Source of the DNA: Lachnospiraceae bacterium | Lineage (GTDB): Bacteria > Bacillota > Clostridia > Lachnospirales > Lachnospiraceae | Reading direction: 5' to 3' | Assembly (NCBI GenBank): GCA_028692395.1 | Contig: JAQUXP010000002.1 | Span: 96,358-160,357 of the forward strand | DNA: 64,000 nt | Shown here: in pieces, positions 1 through 7,964 of the stretch | Layout: every line of letters begins with the position of its first letter | Position numbering within the stretch: position 1 is the stretch's first letter | Notes under the pieces: model-generated | Databases searched by the model: none | What the model was told of the DNA's origin: nothing | The model's input: only the letters and a program-made list of their open reading frames with translations | Program-made: the position numbers and the translations under genes

Positions 1-51
1 GAACTGAAGTGGCCCGTCACGAGAGGTCACTTTAAGCGAAGTGTAGAATAG
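1..51 (+). CDS. Possible 3' end of an upstream gene (partial)
   Basis: One frame is open from the window edge to a TAG at 49-51 (16 codons, ending ...HFKRSVE), and the next gene starts 8 bases later with its RBS inside this gap. This fits the tail of an upstream operon gene, but a second frame also stays open until about base 35, so the choice of frame is a guess. The fragment is too short to assign a family. Confidence 0.3.
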   Translation, partial: ELKWPVTRGHFKRSVE

Positions 52-59
52 AGGAATAT

Positions 60-1541
60 ATGTTAAACGTAATCGTAGAATTTTCAAAGTACTTTTTGCT
101 GTTTTTGATGGCATTGTTTACCCTGGAATCTTTCCTGGTGCTGAACAAAAAGAATGAAGAGGCCAGAAGAAGCCTGATGCTCAAGCAGATTATTGTGATG
201 ATTATCTTCACATTTGCTGCTTACTTTATCATGTTTCTGCAAAGCCAGGATAATCAGATGATCAAGATGTATCTGTGTAATATGGGCTATATTTTGATTG
301 TACAGGTTCTGTACCGGCTGATTTATCGGAAGGCATCTCTGGTGCTTCTGAATAATATGTGTATGCTTTTGTCCATCGGATTTATTATGCTGAGCAGACT
401 TAACTTTGTGAAGGCATATAAACAGTTTCTGATTGTAGCAGCATCCACCATTGTGTCATTTCTGGTTCCTGTGATTATCCGGAAGGTGAAGCTGGTACGG
501 GACCTTACCTGGACCTATGCAGTGCTGGGTATTATCCTTTTGCTTGTAGTCTTTGTGATGGCTCAGCTAAGCGGCGGAGCAAAGCTTTCCATATCCATCG
601 GAGGAGTGACCTTCCAGTTTTCTGAATTCGTAAAGATCACTCTGGTATTTTATATGGCAGGTATGCTGCAGGAGGATACATCCTTTCGAAGAGTGGCGAT
701 TACCAGCGTAGTAGCGGCGGTACATGTTGGCATTTTGGTACTTTCCACCGATCTTGGAACAGCTTTGGTGTACTTTGTGGCTTACGTTGTTGTGATCTAT
801 GTTGCCACCCATAAGCTGCGCTACCCTCTGGCTGGACTGACCGCCATGAGTGGTGCTTCCGTAGCTGCCTACTATCTGTTTCATCATGTCAAACAGCGGG
901 TGGATATCTGGAAGGATCCATTTTCCGATTATGAATACAGCGGTTATCAGATTGTGCAGGCGTTGTTTGGTATCTGCGCCGGAGGATGGTTCGGCACTGG
1001 CTTATACAAAGGATCTCCCAACACGATCCCCCTTGCGGACAAAGACTTTACTTTTGCTGCCATCTGTGAGGAGTTTGGAGGAGTATTTTCCATCTGCCTG
1101 ATTTTACTCTGTATGAGTACGTTTCTGTTAATTGTAAATATTGCCATGAAACTGGGCAAACCTTTTTATCGCCTGATTGCTATGGGACTGGGGGCAGAAT
1201 ATGCCTTTCAGGTGTTCCTTACCATCGGCGGAACAACAAAGTTTATTCCCATGACAGGTATCACACTTCCTCTGGTAAGCTATGGAGGAAGCTCTGTCAT
1301 GTGTACCATATTGATGTTGTCAATTATTCAGGGACTATATGTTTTAAGAGAAGACGAGGATGAAGAACTTGAAGCGGAGCGAAGAAAAAAAGCAAAACAA
1401 AAAGCAAAACGTGCAAAACAGGCAAAACAACCGATGCGAACAGACGTACGAAAACCAGTATCCGGACAAACAGGCCAGCAGGACACGGATGAACTCACAA
1501 GAAAAATCGAAGAGCAAACAAAAAAAAGCCTCCATTGGTAG
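60..1541 (+). CDS. FtsW/RodA/SpoVE-family peptidoglycan glycosyltransferase (SEDS protein)
   Basis: SEDS-family integral membrane protein that polymerises lipid II glycan chains, working with a class B PBP. The 493 residues contain about ten hydrophobic segments and family motifs: STDLGTALVYF near residue 230, an extracellular loop with GTGLYKGSPNTIPLADKDF, and PLVSYGGSS near residue 400. The last ~60 residues form a soluble Lys/Glu/Gln-rich tail, longer than in most SEDS proteins. The ATG at 60 has a GAGGAA RBS 3 bases upstream. The next gene, a class B transpeptidase, begins inside this one, the expected SEDS-bPBP pair. From sequence alone I cannot tell whether it serves division, elongation or sporulation. 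Confidence 0.93.
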   Translation: MLNVIVEFSKYFLLFLMALFTLESFLVLNKKNEEARRSLMLKQIIVMIIFTFAAYFIMFLQSQDNQMIKMYLCNMGYILIVQVLYRLIYRKASLVLLNNMCMLLSIGFIMLSRLNFVKAYKQFLIVAASTIVSFLVPVIIRKVKLVRDLTWTYAVLGIILLLVVFVMAQLSGGAKLSISIGGVTFQFSEFVKITLVFYMAGMLQEDTSFRRVAITSVVAAVHVGILVLSTDLGTALVYFVAYVVVIYVATHKLRYPLAGLTAMSGASVAAYYLFHHVKQRVDIWKDPFSDYEYSGYQIVQALFGICAGGWFGTGLYKGSPNTIPLADKDFTFAAICEEFGGVFSICLILLCMSTFLLIVNIAMKLGKPFYRLIAMGLGAEYAFQVFLTIGGTTKFIPMTGITLPLVSYGGSSVMCTILMLSIIQGLYVLREDEDEELEAERRKKAKQKAKRAKQAKQPMRTDVRKPVSGQTGQQDTDELTRKIEEQTKKSLHW

Positions 1542-2937
1542 ACAATATCTGATTGTATCCTATCTTTTTGTAGGAATCTTTCTGTCTCTGATTGGATATA
1601 TTGTATATTTTAATGTCTACAAACGAGATGACTTTTTGAACAGCCCCTATAACAAGCGTGCAGCTTCTTATCAGGAGGAGGTAATACGTGGATCTATCTG
1701 TGCAGCGGACGGAACCGTGCTGGCAAGGACAGACGTGGACGAAGCGGGCAATGAAACCCGGGTTTATCCCTATAATCAGCTGTTCGCACATGCGGTAGGC
1801 TACAGCACAAGCGGAGGGGGTGGACTGGAATCTACGGAGAGTATCACACTTCTGACCTCCCATGCGAATCCGCTGGAGCAGGTGCAGAACGGATTCCAGA
1901 ATGAAAAGAACACGGGCGATAATCTGATAACTACCTTTAATGTCAATTTGCAGCAGGCAGCCTATGATGCTTTTGGTGACAACAAGGGCGCTGTGATTGT
2001 GATGAAACCCTCCACAGGGGAAGTGCTGGTAGATCTGAGCAAACCGGATTTCGATCCCAATACGATCAGTGCCAACTGGGATACCCTAAGCAGTGACAAT
2101 GAGAACAGTCCTCTGCTAAACCGCTCCCTGCAGGGATTGTATCCGCCGGGTTCTACTTTTAAAATCATTACCTCGCTGGCTTACCTTCGTCAGAATCTTA
2201 CACTGGATGGCTTTCAGTTTAATTGTACCGGCGAGCTGGAAGGCGGCGGTTACACGATTCACTGTTACGCCAGCACAGCACACGGGGATGAGGATTATAC
2301 CACAGCCTTTGCCAATTCCTGTAACAGTGCCTTTGCACAGATTGGTTTGTCGTTGGATAAGGCTTCCTTTGCCACTGTTGCAGACAGCTTGTCATTTAAT
2401 AAGAAGATTGCACTGGAGCTTCCTTCCAGTGCCAGTCGCTTTGATCTGAATGCCCAGACAGCCGATGCACTGGTGATGCAGACTGCGATCGGACAGGGTG
2501 ACACCCTGATGACACCGATGCATCTTGCTATGATTGCCGGCGCTGTAGCCAATGATGGAATTGCCATGACGCCAAAGTTTATGAATTCGGTTACAAATTA
2601 CACAGGTACTGTTGTAAAAGAAGAAAGTAATCAGGTTTATGGTCAGATGATGTCAGCACAGGAAGCTGCCCAGATCAAGGAGCTTATGAAAGCAGTGGTA
2701 GCATCAGGCACCGGTTCTGCTTTGAATGATCTTGGTGTTACCATCGCAGGCAAGACAGGCTCGGCAGAATTCAGCAGCAATCCGGATAATACACATTCCT
2801 GGTTTGTGGGATTTTCAGATACGGGTTCCCCGGATGATATCGTGGTATGTGTTCTGGCAGAGAATGCAGGAGCCGGAAGCGCAACAGCGGTTCCCATCGC
2901 CCGCTCTATCTTTGCCTCCTACTTTTCAGCGGAATAG
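1360..2937 (+). CDS. Class B penicillin-binding protein (D,D-transpeptidase)
   Basis: Membrane-anchored transpeptidase that cross-links peptidoglycan, presumably partnered with the SEDS protein just upstream. It has a basic cytoplasmic N-terminus, one TM segment at about residues 62-84, then the extracellular domain. Catalytic motifs are intact: SxxK as STFK (Ser265), SxN as SCN (320-322) and KTG (465-467). It resembles the short PbpA type and lacks a large dimerisation domain. The first ATG (1360) gives a 182-base overlap with the SEDS gene in another frame. An in-frame ATG at 1489 (residue 44, overlap 53 bases) would leave a more usual cytoplasmic tail. Neither has a strong RBS, so the start is uncertain. 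Confidence 0.9.
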   Translation: MKNLKRSEEKKQNKKQNVQNRQNNRCEQTYENQYPDKQASRTRMNSQEKSKSKQKKASIGRQYLIVSYLFVGIFLSLIGYIVYFNVYKRDDFLNSPYNKRAASYQEEVIRGSICAADGTVLARTDVDEAGNETRVYPYNQLFAHAVGYSTSGGGGLESTESITLLTSHANPLEQVQNGFQNEKNTGDNLITTFNVNLQQAAYDAFGDNKGAVIVMKPSTGEVLVDLSKPDFDPNTISANWDTLSSDNENSPLLNRSLQGLYPPGSTFKIITSLAYLRQNLTLDGFQFNCTGELEGGGYTIHCYASTAHGDEDYTTAFANSCNSAFAQIGLSLDKASFATVADSLSFNKKIALELPSSASRFDLNAQTADALVMQTAIGQGDTLMTPMHLAMIAGAVANDGIAMTPKFMNSVTNYTGTVVKEESNQVYGQMMSAQEAAQIKELMKAVVASGTGSALNDLGVTIAGKTGSAEFSSNPDNTHSWFVGFSDTGSPDDIVVCVLAENAGAGSATAVPIARSIFASYFSAE

Positions 2938-2977
2938 TCAGCCAGAGGTTGCGTCGGACTAAAAAAAGAGTTATACT

Positions 2978-3003
2978 TATTTTCGAAAGAAAAAGCGAAA
3001 ATA
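2978..3003 (+). other. Intergenic hairpin
   Basis: An 8-bp perfect inverted repeat (TATTTTCG / CGAAAATA) sits between the PBP gene and the Nudix gene with a 10-base A-rich loop. No T tract follows, so it is not a standard terminator; it may be an RNA processing or stability element. Confidence 0.35.
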
Positions 3004-3025
3004 CGCTGCGCTGGGAGGATTTGCA

Positions 3026-3490
3026 ATGATCGAAGCAACGAGCTGTGGCGGGGTAGTGATTTACAAAGGGAAGATCCTGCTTCTCTATAAAAGCTATAAG
3101 AATAAGTATGACGGATGGGTTTTACCCAAGGGAACCGTGGAGTCCGGCGAAGAGTTTAAAGAGACGGCAATAAGAGAGGTACTGGAAGAGACAGGGGTTC
3201 AGGCAAACGTAATTAAGTACGTAGGAAAAAGCAGATACAGCTTTAACGTTCCGGAAGACGTGGTGGAAAAGGAAGTACACTGGTATCTGATGACAGCCGG
3301 AAGCTATTACAGCCGGCCCCAGAGAGAAGAATATTTTATAGATTCCGGATATTACAAGTACCATGAAGCATATCATTTACTGAAGTTTTCCAATGAGCGT
3401 CAGATACTGGAGACGGCTTATGGTGAATATCTGGATTTGAAAAAGGCGAATCTGTGGAGCAGTAAAAAATATTATCTGGGAAGCAGGTAA
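3026..3490 (+). CDS. Nudix hydrolase
   Basis: Predicted cytosolic nucleoside-diphosphate-linked hydrolase of 154 residues. A complete Nudix box is present: Gly36, Glu42, Arg50-Glu51, Glu54-Glu55-x-Gly57 (GX5EX7REUXEEXGU), which binds Mg and positions the diphosphate. Features around the box (WVLPKGTVESGE) are typical of MutT/diadenosine-polyphosphate-type members, but substrate cannot be read from sequence. The ATG at 3026 follows a good GGGAGG RBS. It lies 88 bases after the PBP gene and ends just before a strong terminator, so it is probably the last gene of the wall-synthesis transcript. Confidence 0.88.
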   Translation: MIEATSCGGVVIYKGKILLLYKSYKNKYDGWVLPKGTVESGEEFKETAIREVLEETGVQANVIKYVGKSRYSFNVPEDVVEKEVHWYLMTAGSYYSRPQREEYFIDSGYYKYHEAYHLLKFSNERQILETAYGEYLDLKKANLWSSKKYYLGSR

Positions 3491-3497
3491 CAGTAGG

Positions 3498-3531
3498 AAA
3501 GAGGGATGTCACAGGTGCAGCCCTCTTTTTT
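3498..3531 (+). terminator. Rho-independent terminator after the Nudix gene
   Basis: An 8-bp perfect stem (AAAGAGGG at 3498-3505, CCCTCTTT at 3521-3528) runs into a T tract (CTTTTTT), directly after the Nudix stop codon. Confidence 0.85.
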
Positions 3532-3563
3532 CAAAAAAGGAAGGAATACGGTTACGGTGTTCG

Positions 3564-3884
3564 ATGATGATTCAATGGTATAAATATCTTTATGTTGGTA
3601 ATAATTTAAAAAAGAAAGAAAAGAAAATCAGGAAAAAGCTGGAACAGAAAAAGCTTCTTCCTGGTGTACAGCTGATTACTTATGCCAGTAACCCGAAAAA
3701 TCAGCTGGATCTGATACCGGCAGTATGTATCAGACAACATGCACTCTACGATACCCTTCCGGTTATTGTGGGAATTGCCTCAGATCCGGATGAAGCAGTG
3801 GAGATGATAAGGACAATCGCAGAGGAAGTGTATGAAAAGACAGGGGACTGTCAGATACGCTTCTATCTGGAACATCAAAAGTGA
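3564..3884 (+). CDS. Small conserved-looking protein of unknown function
   Basis: I do not recognise this 106-residue protein. It has no signal peptide or TM segment. Residues 14-31 are strongly basic (KKKEKKIRKKLEQKK), and the C-terminal half reads like a small alpha/beta fold (LPVIVGIASDPDEAVEMIRTIAEEVYEKTG). Two ATGs lie in tandem at 3564 and 3567; an AAGGAAGG sequence sits about 19 bases upstream, farther than ideal, so the start is uncertain. It precedes the DUF2953 and YtfJ genes on the same strand with a 13-base gap, which suggests co-transcription. Confidence 0.6.
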   Translation: MMIQWYKYLYVGNNLKKKEKKIRKKLEQKKLLPGVQLITYASNPKNQLDLIPAVCIRQHALYDTLPVIVGIASDPDEAVEMIRTIAEEVYEKTGDCQIRFYLEHQK

Positions 3885-3897
3885 TAGGTGGAGAACG

Positions 3898-4872
3898 ATG
3901 CTACATATGATTCTGTTAATTCTGAAAATAATCGGTATCTTACTGCTGGTTATCCTTGGAATCCTGGTATTTCTACCTTTGTGCCTTCTGTTTGTACCCT
4001 TTCGATACGATGCGAAAACGGAGGGCAAAAATACAGATTGGGATCTGAGGGGCGGCGTAAGCTGGCTTTTCTATCTTGTGTCTGTAAAAGCCTGCTATAT
4101 AGAAAAACAGTTCAGCTATGAAGTTTATCTGTTTGGTATTCCGGTATTAAAACTGCTTTCAAAATTCAAAAAAAGAACAAAGTCAAATCGTGGAGAAAAA
4201 GCAGATGAGCCTGAAAAAATTACAGCTACAAAGGAAGAAAAACCAGAAGAAATCCCTGTTTCAAAAGAGCATAAGCCCGAAAAGGAAGACAGCGATGGGA
4301 AAGAGCTCCCACAGGAAGAAGACAGGAAGCCTTTACCAGAGGCTCCAGAGATACCGGCTGCGCCTGGGACAGACCAGAAGGGTGCTGAGAAGGATGCAGG
4401 AGCATCTGAGGAAGAATCCTCGATTTTAGAACGGATCTTGTCAGTGTTACAAAGTGTGATCCAGATTCCTTCGAAAATATGTTGTGCAATCCGAAAAGGA
4501 TATGCTAAAATACAATCATGGAAAGAACTGCTGCATTCAGAGGAAGTCACTCATCTGAAAAAGACAGCTGTTCTGTATTTGAAAAAAATCTGGAATCACA
4601 GTAAACCCAGAATGGTAGAGGGCTCTATTCTCTTTGGATTTGATGATCCGGCATTGACCGGTGAGCTATTGGGCGGAATCTCCGTATTCTACGCCCTGCT
4701 TCCACGGAGGCTTGTTATCACACCGGATTTTCAGGAACAGAGAATAGAAGGTCAACTGCATGTGGCAGGAAGAATCTATGGAATCTGCTTTCTGACCTGG
4801 GTACTACAGATTTTATTTGATAAAAAGACGATACCTGCAGTAAAGCATTTGATGAATAAGGAGGATAAATAA
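3898..4872 (+). CDS. DUF2953 domain protein (YtfI-like)
   Basis: A 324-residue membrane-associated protein: one N-terminal TM segment (MILLILKIIGILLLVILGIL) followed by a DUF2953-like region (VPFRYDAK...GGVSWLFYLVSVKACY), then a Glu/Lys/Pro-rich linker of about 80 residues, then a C-terminal helical part. In Bacillus the ytfI gene of this family precedes ytfJ, and the same order is seen here. I chose ATG 3898 because GGTGGAG lies 5 bases upstream; the longer frame from 3832 runs into the preceding gene. The acidic/basic linker is low-complexity and its length is likely variable. Confidence 0.8.
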   Translation: MLHMILLILKIIGILLLVILGILVFLPLCLLFVPFRYDAKTEGKNTDWDLRGGVSWLFYLVSVKACYIEKQFSYEVYLFGIPVLKLLSKFKKRTKSNRGEKADEPEKITATKEEKPEEIPVSKEHKPEKEDSDGKELPQEEDRKPLPEAPEIPAAPGTDQKGAEKDAGASEEESSILERILSVLQSVIQIPSKICCAIRKGYAKIQSWKELLHSEEVTHLKKTAVLYLKKIWNHSKPRMVEGSILFGFDDPALTGELLGGISVFYALLPRRLVITPDFQEQRIEGQLHVAGRIYGICFLTWVLQILFDKKTIPAVKHLMNKEDK

Positions 4873-4874
4873 TC

Positions 4875-5279
4875 ATGGCAGAAAATAACAGTTTTGAAAC
4901 AACCGTACAGGCATTATTTAAAGGAATGGACAGCTTTATCACGACAAAGACAGTGGTAGGAGAGGCAATTCATATAGGGGAGAATATTATTCTTCCTCTG
5001 GTAGATGTTTCTTTTGGCGTTGGAGCCGGAGCATTTGCCGATGGTGCAAAAAATAATGGAGGAGGCGGCATGGGTGGAAAGATCACTCCAAGTGCGATTC
5101 TCGTGATTAATAAAAATGGCACAAAACTGGTAAATATTAAAAATCAGGATGCAATTACCAAGATTCTGGATCTTGCTCCGGATCTTATTCATAAATTCAC
5201 CGGTAAAGAATCCGATGATACGTATACAGAGGAAGAAGTCGAGCATATATTAAAACAAGGAAAAGAAGAGCAGGAGTAA
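4875..5279 (+). CDS. ytfJ: YtfJ/GerW-family sporulation protein
   Basis: This 134-residue protein matches the YtfJ (GerW) family, which in Bacillus is made in the forespore and needed for normal germination. The family hallmarks are visible: an N-terminal helix with the VVGEAIHIGENIILPLVDVS segment's core, a Gly-rich stretch (GAGAFADG, NNGGGGMGGKI) and the PSAILVINKNGTKLVNI strand pair. The C-terminal ~25 residues are acidic. It starts 2 bases after the DUF2953 gene and is followed within 3 bases by a 45-codon membrane gene, so all three are likely one transcript. Confidence 0.9.
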   Translation: MAENNSFETTVQALFKGMDSFITTKTVVGEAIHIGENIILPLVDVSFGVGAGAFADGAKNNGGGGMGGKITPSAILVINKNGTKLVNIKNQDAITKILDLAPDLIHKFTGKESDDTYTEEEVEHILKQGKEEQE

Positions 5280-5282
5280 TGC

Positions 5283-5420
5283 ATGAACCGAATACTCGGT
5301 TTTCTGATTTTCTGGGTTGGCATTGGAATATTGATCGGAATATTTTTGCCAAATGAATTTTGCGCTGTATTGCTTGCTGCGTCTTTGCTTCTGATTGGAT
5401 ACAATCTGTTTTGCTGCTAG
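5283..5420 (+). CDS. 45-residue hydrophobic membrane peptide
   Basis: A short open frame starts with ATG at 5283, 6 bases after an AGGAG RBS that overlaps the end of the YtfJ gene, and ends at TAG 5418-5420. The product is almost entirely hydrophobic, with two predicted TM helices (about residues 4-22 and 26-43) separated by a short PNEF turn and ending in Cys-Cys. The RBS, tight spacing behind ytfJ and the terminator that follows argue it is real. I do not know its function; a link with sporulation is only suggested by position. Confidence 0.72.
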   Translation: MNRILGFLIFWVGIGILIGIFLPNEFCAVLLAASLLLIGYNLFCC

Positions 5421-5496
5421 TGTGCAAAGATTCTGGCTTTGGAGCATTCGGATGTGCTTTGACAGGTGTCTAATTAGATAAAAAAAGAAAGTAAAA

Positions 5497-5544
5497 AGAG
5501 ATATAAAAAAGTCATCCTCGAAAGGATGACTTTTTTATATCTCT
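5497..5544. terminator. Bidirectional terminator between the ytfJ operon and rpmB
   Basis: A perfect 21-bp inverted repeat (arms 5497-5517 and 5524-5544, loop TCGAAA) has a GTCATCC/GGATGAC core flanked by A and T runs, so it can stop transcription from both sides. Its right arm overlaps the first bases of the rpmB stop codon (5543-5545 on the minus strand). Confidence 0.9.
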
Positions 5545-5728
5545 ATGCTCTTTCTACTTTGCCTGATCTTAAGCAAGAAGTACAAACATACATTTTCTGA
5601 GGATTACCGTTAACCTTAACCTTTACAGATTTAACATTGGATTTCCACATTTTGTTTGATCTTCTATGTGAATGACTTACATTGTTTCCGAAATGAGCAG
5701 CTTTTTCACAAATAGCACATTTTGCCAT
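5543..5728 (-). CDS. rpmB: 50S ribosomal protein L28
   Basis: A 61-residue large-subunit protein beginning MAKCAICEKAAHFGN and carrying two Cys pairs (CAIC near the start, CTSC near the end) that form the zinc-binding version of L28. The SRRSNKMWKSNV-like central segment is typical of the family. The ATG at 5728 follows an AAGGAGGT RBS at 5736-5743; a longer frame starting with GTG is not needed. It is transcribed alone, away from the Asp23 gene, from a good promoter at 5791-5819. Confidence 0.96.
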   Translation of the reverse strand: MAKCAICEKAAHFGNNVSHSHRRSNKMWKSNVKSVKVKVNGNPQKMYVCTSCLRSGKVERA

Positions 5729-5756
5729 GACTTGCACCTCCTTGACCGTACAATTT

Positions 5757-5778
5757 GAGCCTAAATACTTTTTGGCTC
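5757..5778 (-). promoter_or_regulatory. Hairpin in the rpmB 5' leader
   Basis: GAGCC and GGCTC arms with a 12-base loop lie between the rpmB promoter and its RBS. Several ribosomal protein leaders bind their own product, so autoregulation is possible, but I see no known motif. Confidence 0.3.
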
Positions 5779-5790
5779 ACAACATATGTT

Positions 5791-5819
5791 ATTTTAACAG
5801 AAATAGTTTTCTTTTGCAA
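5791..5819 (-). promoter_or_regulatory. SigA-type promoter for rpmB
   Basis: On the minus strand TTGCAA (5814-5819) and TAAAAT (5791-5796) are separated by exactly 17 bases, about 60 bases before the rpmB start. Confidence 0.7.
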
Positions 5820-5859
5820 GCATAAAAAATAAATTTTACAAGGTTTTTCATTTTCTTAT

Positions 5860-5887
5860 TTCATTTTACAGAAAAATCGGTTATACT
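5860..5887 (+). promoter_or_regulatory. Candidate promoter for the asp23-fakA-recG group
   Basis: A good -10 (TATACT, 5882-5887) lies 40 bases before the Asp23-family start. The -35 (TTCATT, 16-base spacer) is weak, so the call is tentative. Confidence 0.4.
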
Positions 5888-5927
5888 AAGAGAATAAATA
5901 TATTAGAAATTGGAGGTATCGTAAGCC

Positions 5928-6284
5928 ATGAAAGGTCGTATGAATACGGGATTGGGAGAAGTAGTAATTAATCCGGATGTCATCGCCACTTACGCAGGAA
6001 GCGTTGCGGTAGAGTGTTTCGGTATCGTCGGTATGGCTGCCGTTAATATGAAGGACGGTCTGGTCAAACTTTTGCGAAAAGACAATTTAAGACACGGAAT
6101 TATGGTTTCCATTGAAGACAATAAGATTTCTCTGGAATTTCATGTAATTGTATCGTATGGAGTAAGTATTTCGGCTGTGACGGATAATTTAATCAGTAAT
6201 GTAAAGTATAAAGTCGAAGAATTCACCGGTATGGAGATAGATAATATTCTAATCCTGGTGGAGGGAGTACGTGTAATTGATTGA
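5928..6284 (+). CDS. Asp23/Gls24-family protein (YloU-like)
   Basis: A 118-residue cytosolic protein of the Asp23/Gls24 (alkaline-shock, DUF322) family. Typical features are GLGEVVINPDVIATYAG at the start, VECFGIVGMAA, and the alternating strand/helix pattern ending ISAVTDNLISNVKYKVEEFTGMEIDNI. In Firmicutes the gene is regularly next to the DAK2-domain gene (yloU-yloV), as here, which links it with fatty-acid kinase/envelope lipid functions, though its own role is not settled. GGAGG lies 10 bases before ATG 5928; ATG 5940 is an alternative start. Confidence 0.88.
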   Translation: MKGRMNTGLGEVVINPDVIATYAGSVAVECFGIVGMAAVNMKDGLVKLLRKDNLRHGIMVSIEDNKISLEFHVIVSYGVSISAVTDNLISNVKYKVEEFTGMEIDNILILVEGVRVID

Positions 6285-6304
6285 TTTTAAGGAGGAAGCT
6301 TGTT

Positions 6305-7963
6305 GTGGCTACAGATAAGATTAATGCCGAATTACTGGCAAAGATGTTTTTGGCAGGAGCTAAGAATCTGGAAGTAAAGAAAGAATGGATTAACGAACTG
6401 AATGTTTTCCCGGTACCGGATGGTGATACAGGAACTAATATGACGATGACAATTATGTCAGCTGTCAGAGAAGTCAACAGCCTTGAAAAACTGAATATGC
6501 ATGATCTTGCAAAAGCGATTTCATCCGGTTCACTTCGTGGAGCCAGAGGTAATTCAGGAGTTATCCTGTCTCAGCTGCTTCGTGGATTTACAAAGGGCGT
6601 CAGAGAATATGAGGAAGTAGATGCCAAAATCATTGCCGCTGCGTTTGAAAAAGCAGTGGAAACTGCTTATAAGGCAGTTATGAAACCCAAAGAGGGTACG
6701 ATTCTTACAGTAGCCAAAGGGGCGGCGATGAAAGCTGATGAGCTGGCCGACGAGGCAGAGGATCTGCAGACTTTTATCGAAGACGTCATTGACTATGCAA
6801 AATATGTGCTTTCCCAGACGCCGGAGATGCTTCCGGTACTGAAGGAAGCAGGAGTTGTGGATTCCGGCGGGCAGGGTCTTGTCACGGTACTGGAAGGTGC
6901 CTATGATGCATTTGTCGGAAAAGAGATTGATCTGACTTTCGAAGCACCAAAGGGTGGAAGCGGTATTATCAAGGTTTCCAAGGAAACAGAAGCGGAGATC
7001 AAATTCGGCTATTGTACGGAATTTATCATTGTTTTGAATCAGCCCATCAGCGAGGCGGAGGAGATGTCCTTTAAGGCATTTCTAACTTCTATAGGAGACT
7101 CCATCGTACTTGTGGCAGATGATGAGATTATCAAGGTTCATGTACATACGAATGAACCTGGAGTTGCTATCACCAAGGCTTTGACCTATGGCTCACTGAC
7201 CAAGATGAAGATTGACAACATGCGGGAAGAGCATCAGGAACGGCTCTTTAAAAATGCAGAGAAGCTTGCAAAAGAGCAGTCAGCTGCAGAGAAAAAGCCG
7301 CCAAAGGCAGTTGGATTTATCGCTGTATCCATCGGAGAAGGCTTCGGAGAGATCTTCCGGGGACTTGGAGTTGATTATTTGATCGAGGGTGGTCAGACCA
7401 TGAATCCAAGCACAGAGGACATGCTGAATGCAATTGAGATGGTAAATGCGGAAACCGTATTCATCTATCCGAATAATAAGAATATTATTCTTGCGGCGAA
7501 TCAGGCAAAGGCCCTTTCCAAGGATAAGAATATTATCGTAATTCCCACTAAGACAGTTCCACAGGGAATTACCGCAATCATCAATTATGTTCCGGACAAA
7601 TCTGCGGAAGACAACGCAGCCTTGATGCAGGAGATTATCACTACCGTGCAAACAGCGGAGGTGACTTATGCAGTGAGGGATACGCATATTGATGATAAGG
7701 AGATTCACCAGGGAGATATTATGGGAATCGGTGATCATGGTCTGTTAAGTGTAGGTAAGGATGTGACAGAGGTTGCTTCCTGCTGTGTAGACGAGATGGT
7801 AGATGAGGATACCGAGCTGATCAGTATCTATTACGGTGAAGACTATTCTCTGGAGGATGCAGAAAAACTGTCTGAGAAGATTCAGAGTCAGTATCCGGAC
7901 TGTGATGTCGAGGTAAACTGCGGCGGGCAGCCTATCTACTACTGCATCGTATCGGTTGAGTGA
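6305..7963 (+). CDS. fakA: Fatty acid kinase catalytic subunit, DAK2-domain (FakA/YloV)
   Basis: Predicted ATP-dependent kinase that phosphorylates fatty acids presented by a DegV/FakB protein, feeding phospholipid synthesis. The N-terminal DAK2 (dihydroxyacetone-kinase-like) domain has the nucleotide/Mg motif NVFPVPDGDTGTNM (Asp39 and Asp41 from this start), GSLRGARGNSGVILSQ and DSGGQG. The middle and C-terminal parts match YloV. The frame extends to a TTG at 6281, but the GTG at 6305 is favoured because AGGAGG (6290-6295) is 9 bases upstream, giving 552 residues. A DegV gene is present at 62992, a candidate partner encoded far away in the window. Confidence 0.9.
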   Translation: MATDKINAELLAKMFLAGAKNLEVKKEWINELNVFPVPDGDTGTNMTMTIMSAVREVNSLEKLNMHDLAKAISSGSLRGARGNSGVILSQLLRGFTKGVREYEEVDAKIIAAAFEKAVETAYKAVMKPKEGTILTVAKGAAMKADELADEAEDLQTFIEDVIDYAKYVLSQTPEMLPVLKEAGVVDSGGQGLVTVLEGAYDAFVGKEIDLTFEAPKGGSGIIKVSKETEAEIKFGYCTEFIIVLNQPISEAEEMSFKAFLTSIGDSIVLVADDEIIKVHVHTNEPGVAITKALTYGSLTKMKIDNMREEHQERLFKNAEKLAKEQSAAEKKPPKAVGFIAVSIGEGFGEIFRGLGVDYLIEGGQTMNPSTEDMLNAIEMVNAETVFIYPNNKNIILAANQAKALSKDKNIIVIPTKTVPQGITAIINYVPDKSAEDNAALMQEIITTVQTAEVTYAVRDTHIDDKEIHQGDIMGIGDHGLLSVGKDVTEVASCCVDEMVDEDTELISIYYGEDYSLEDAEKLSEKIQSQYPDCDVEVNCGGQPIYYCIVSVE

Positions 7964-7964
7964 T

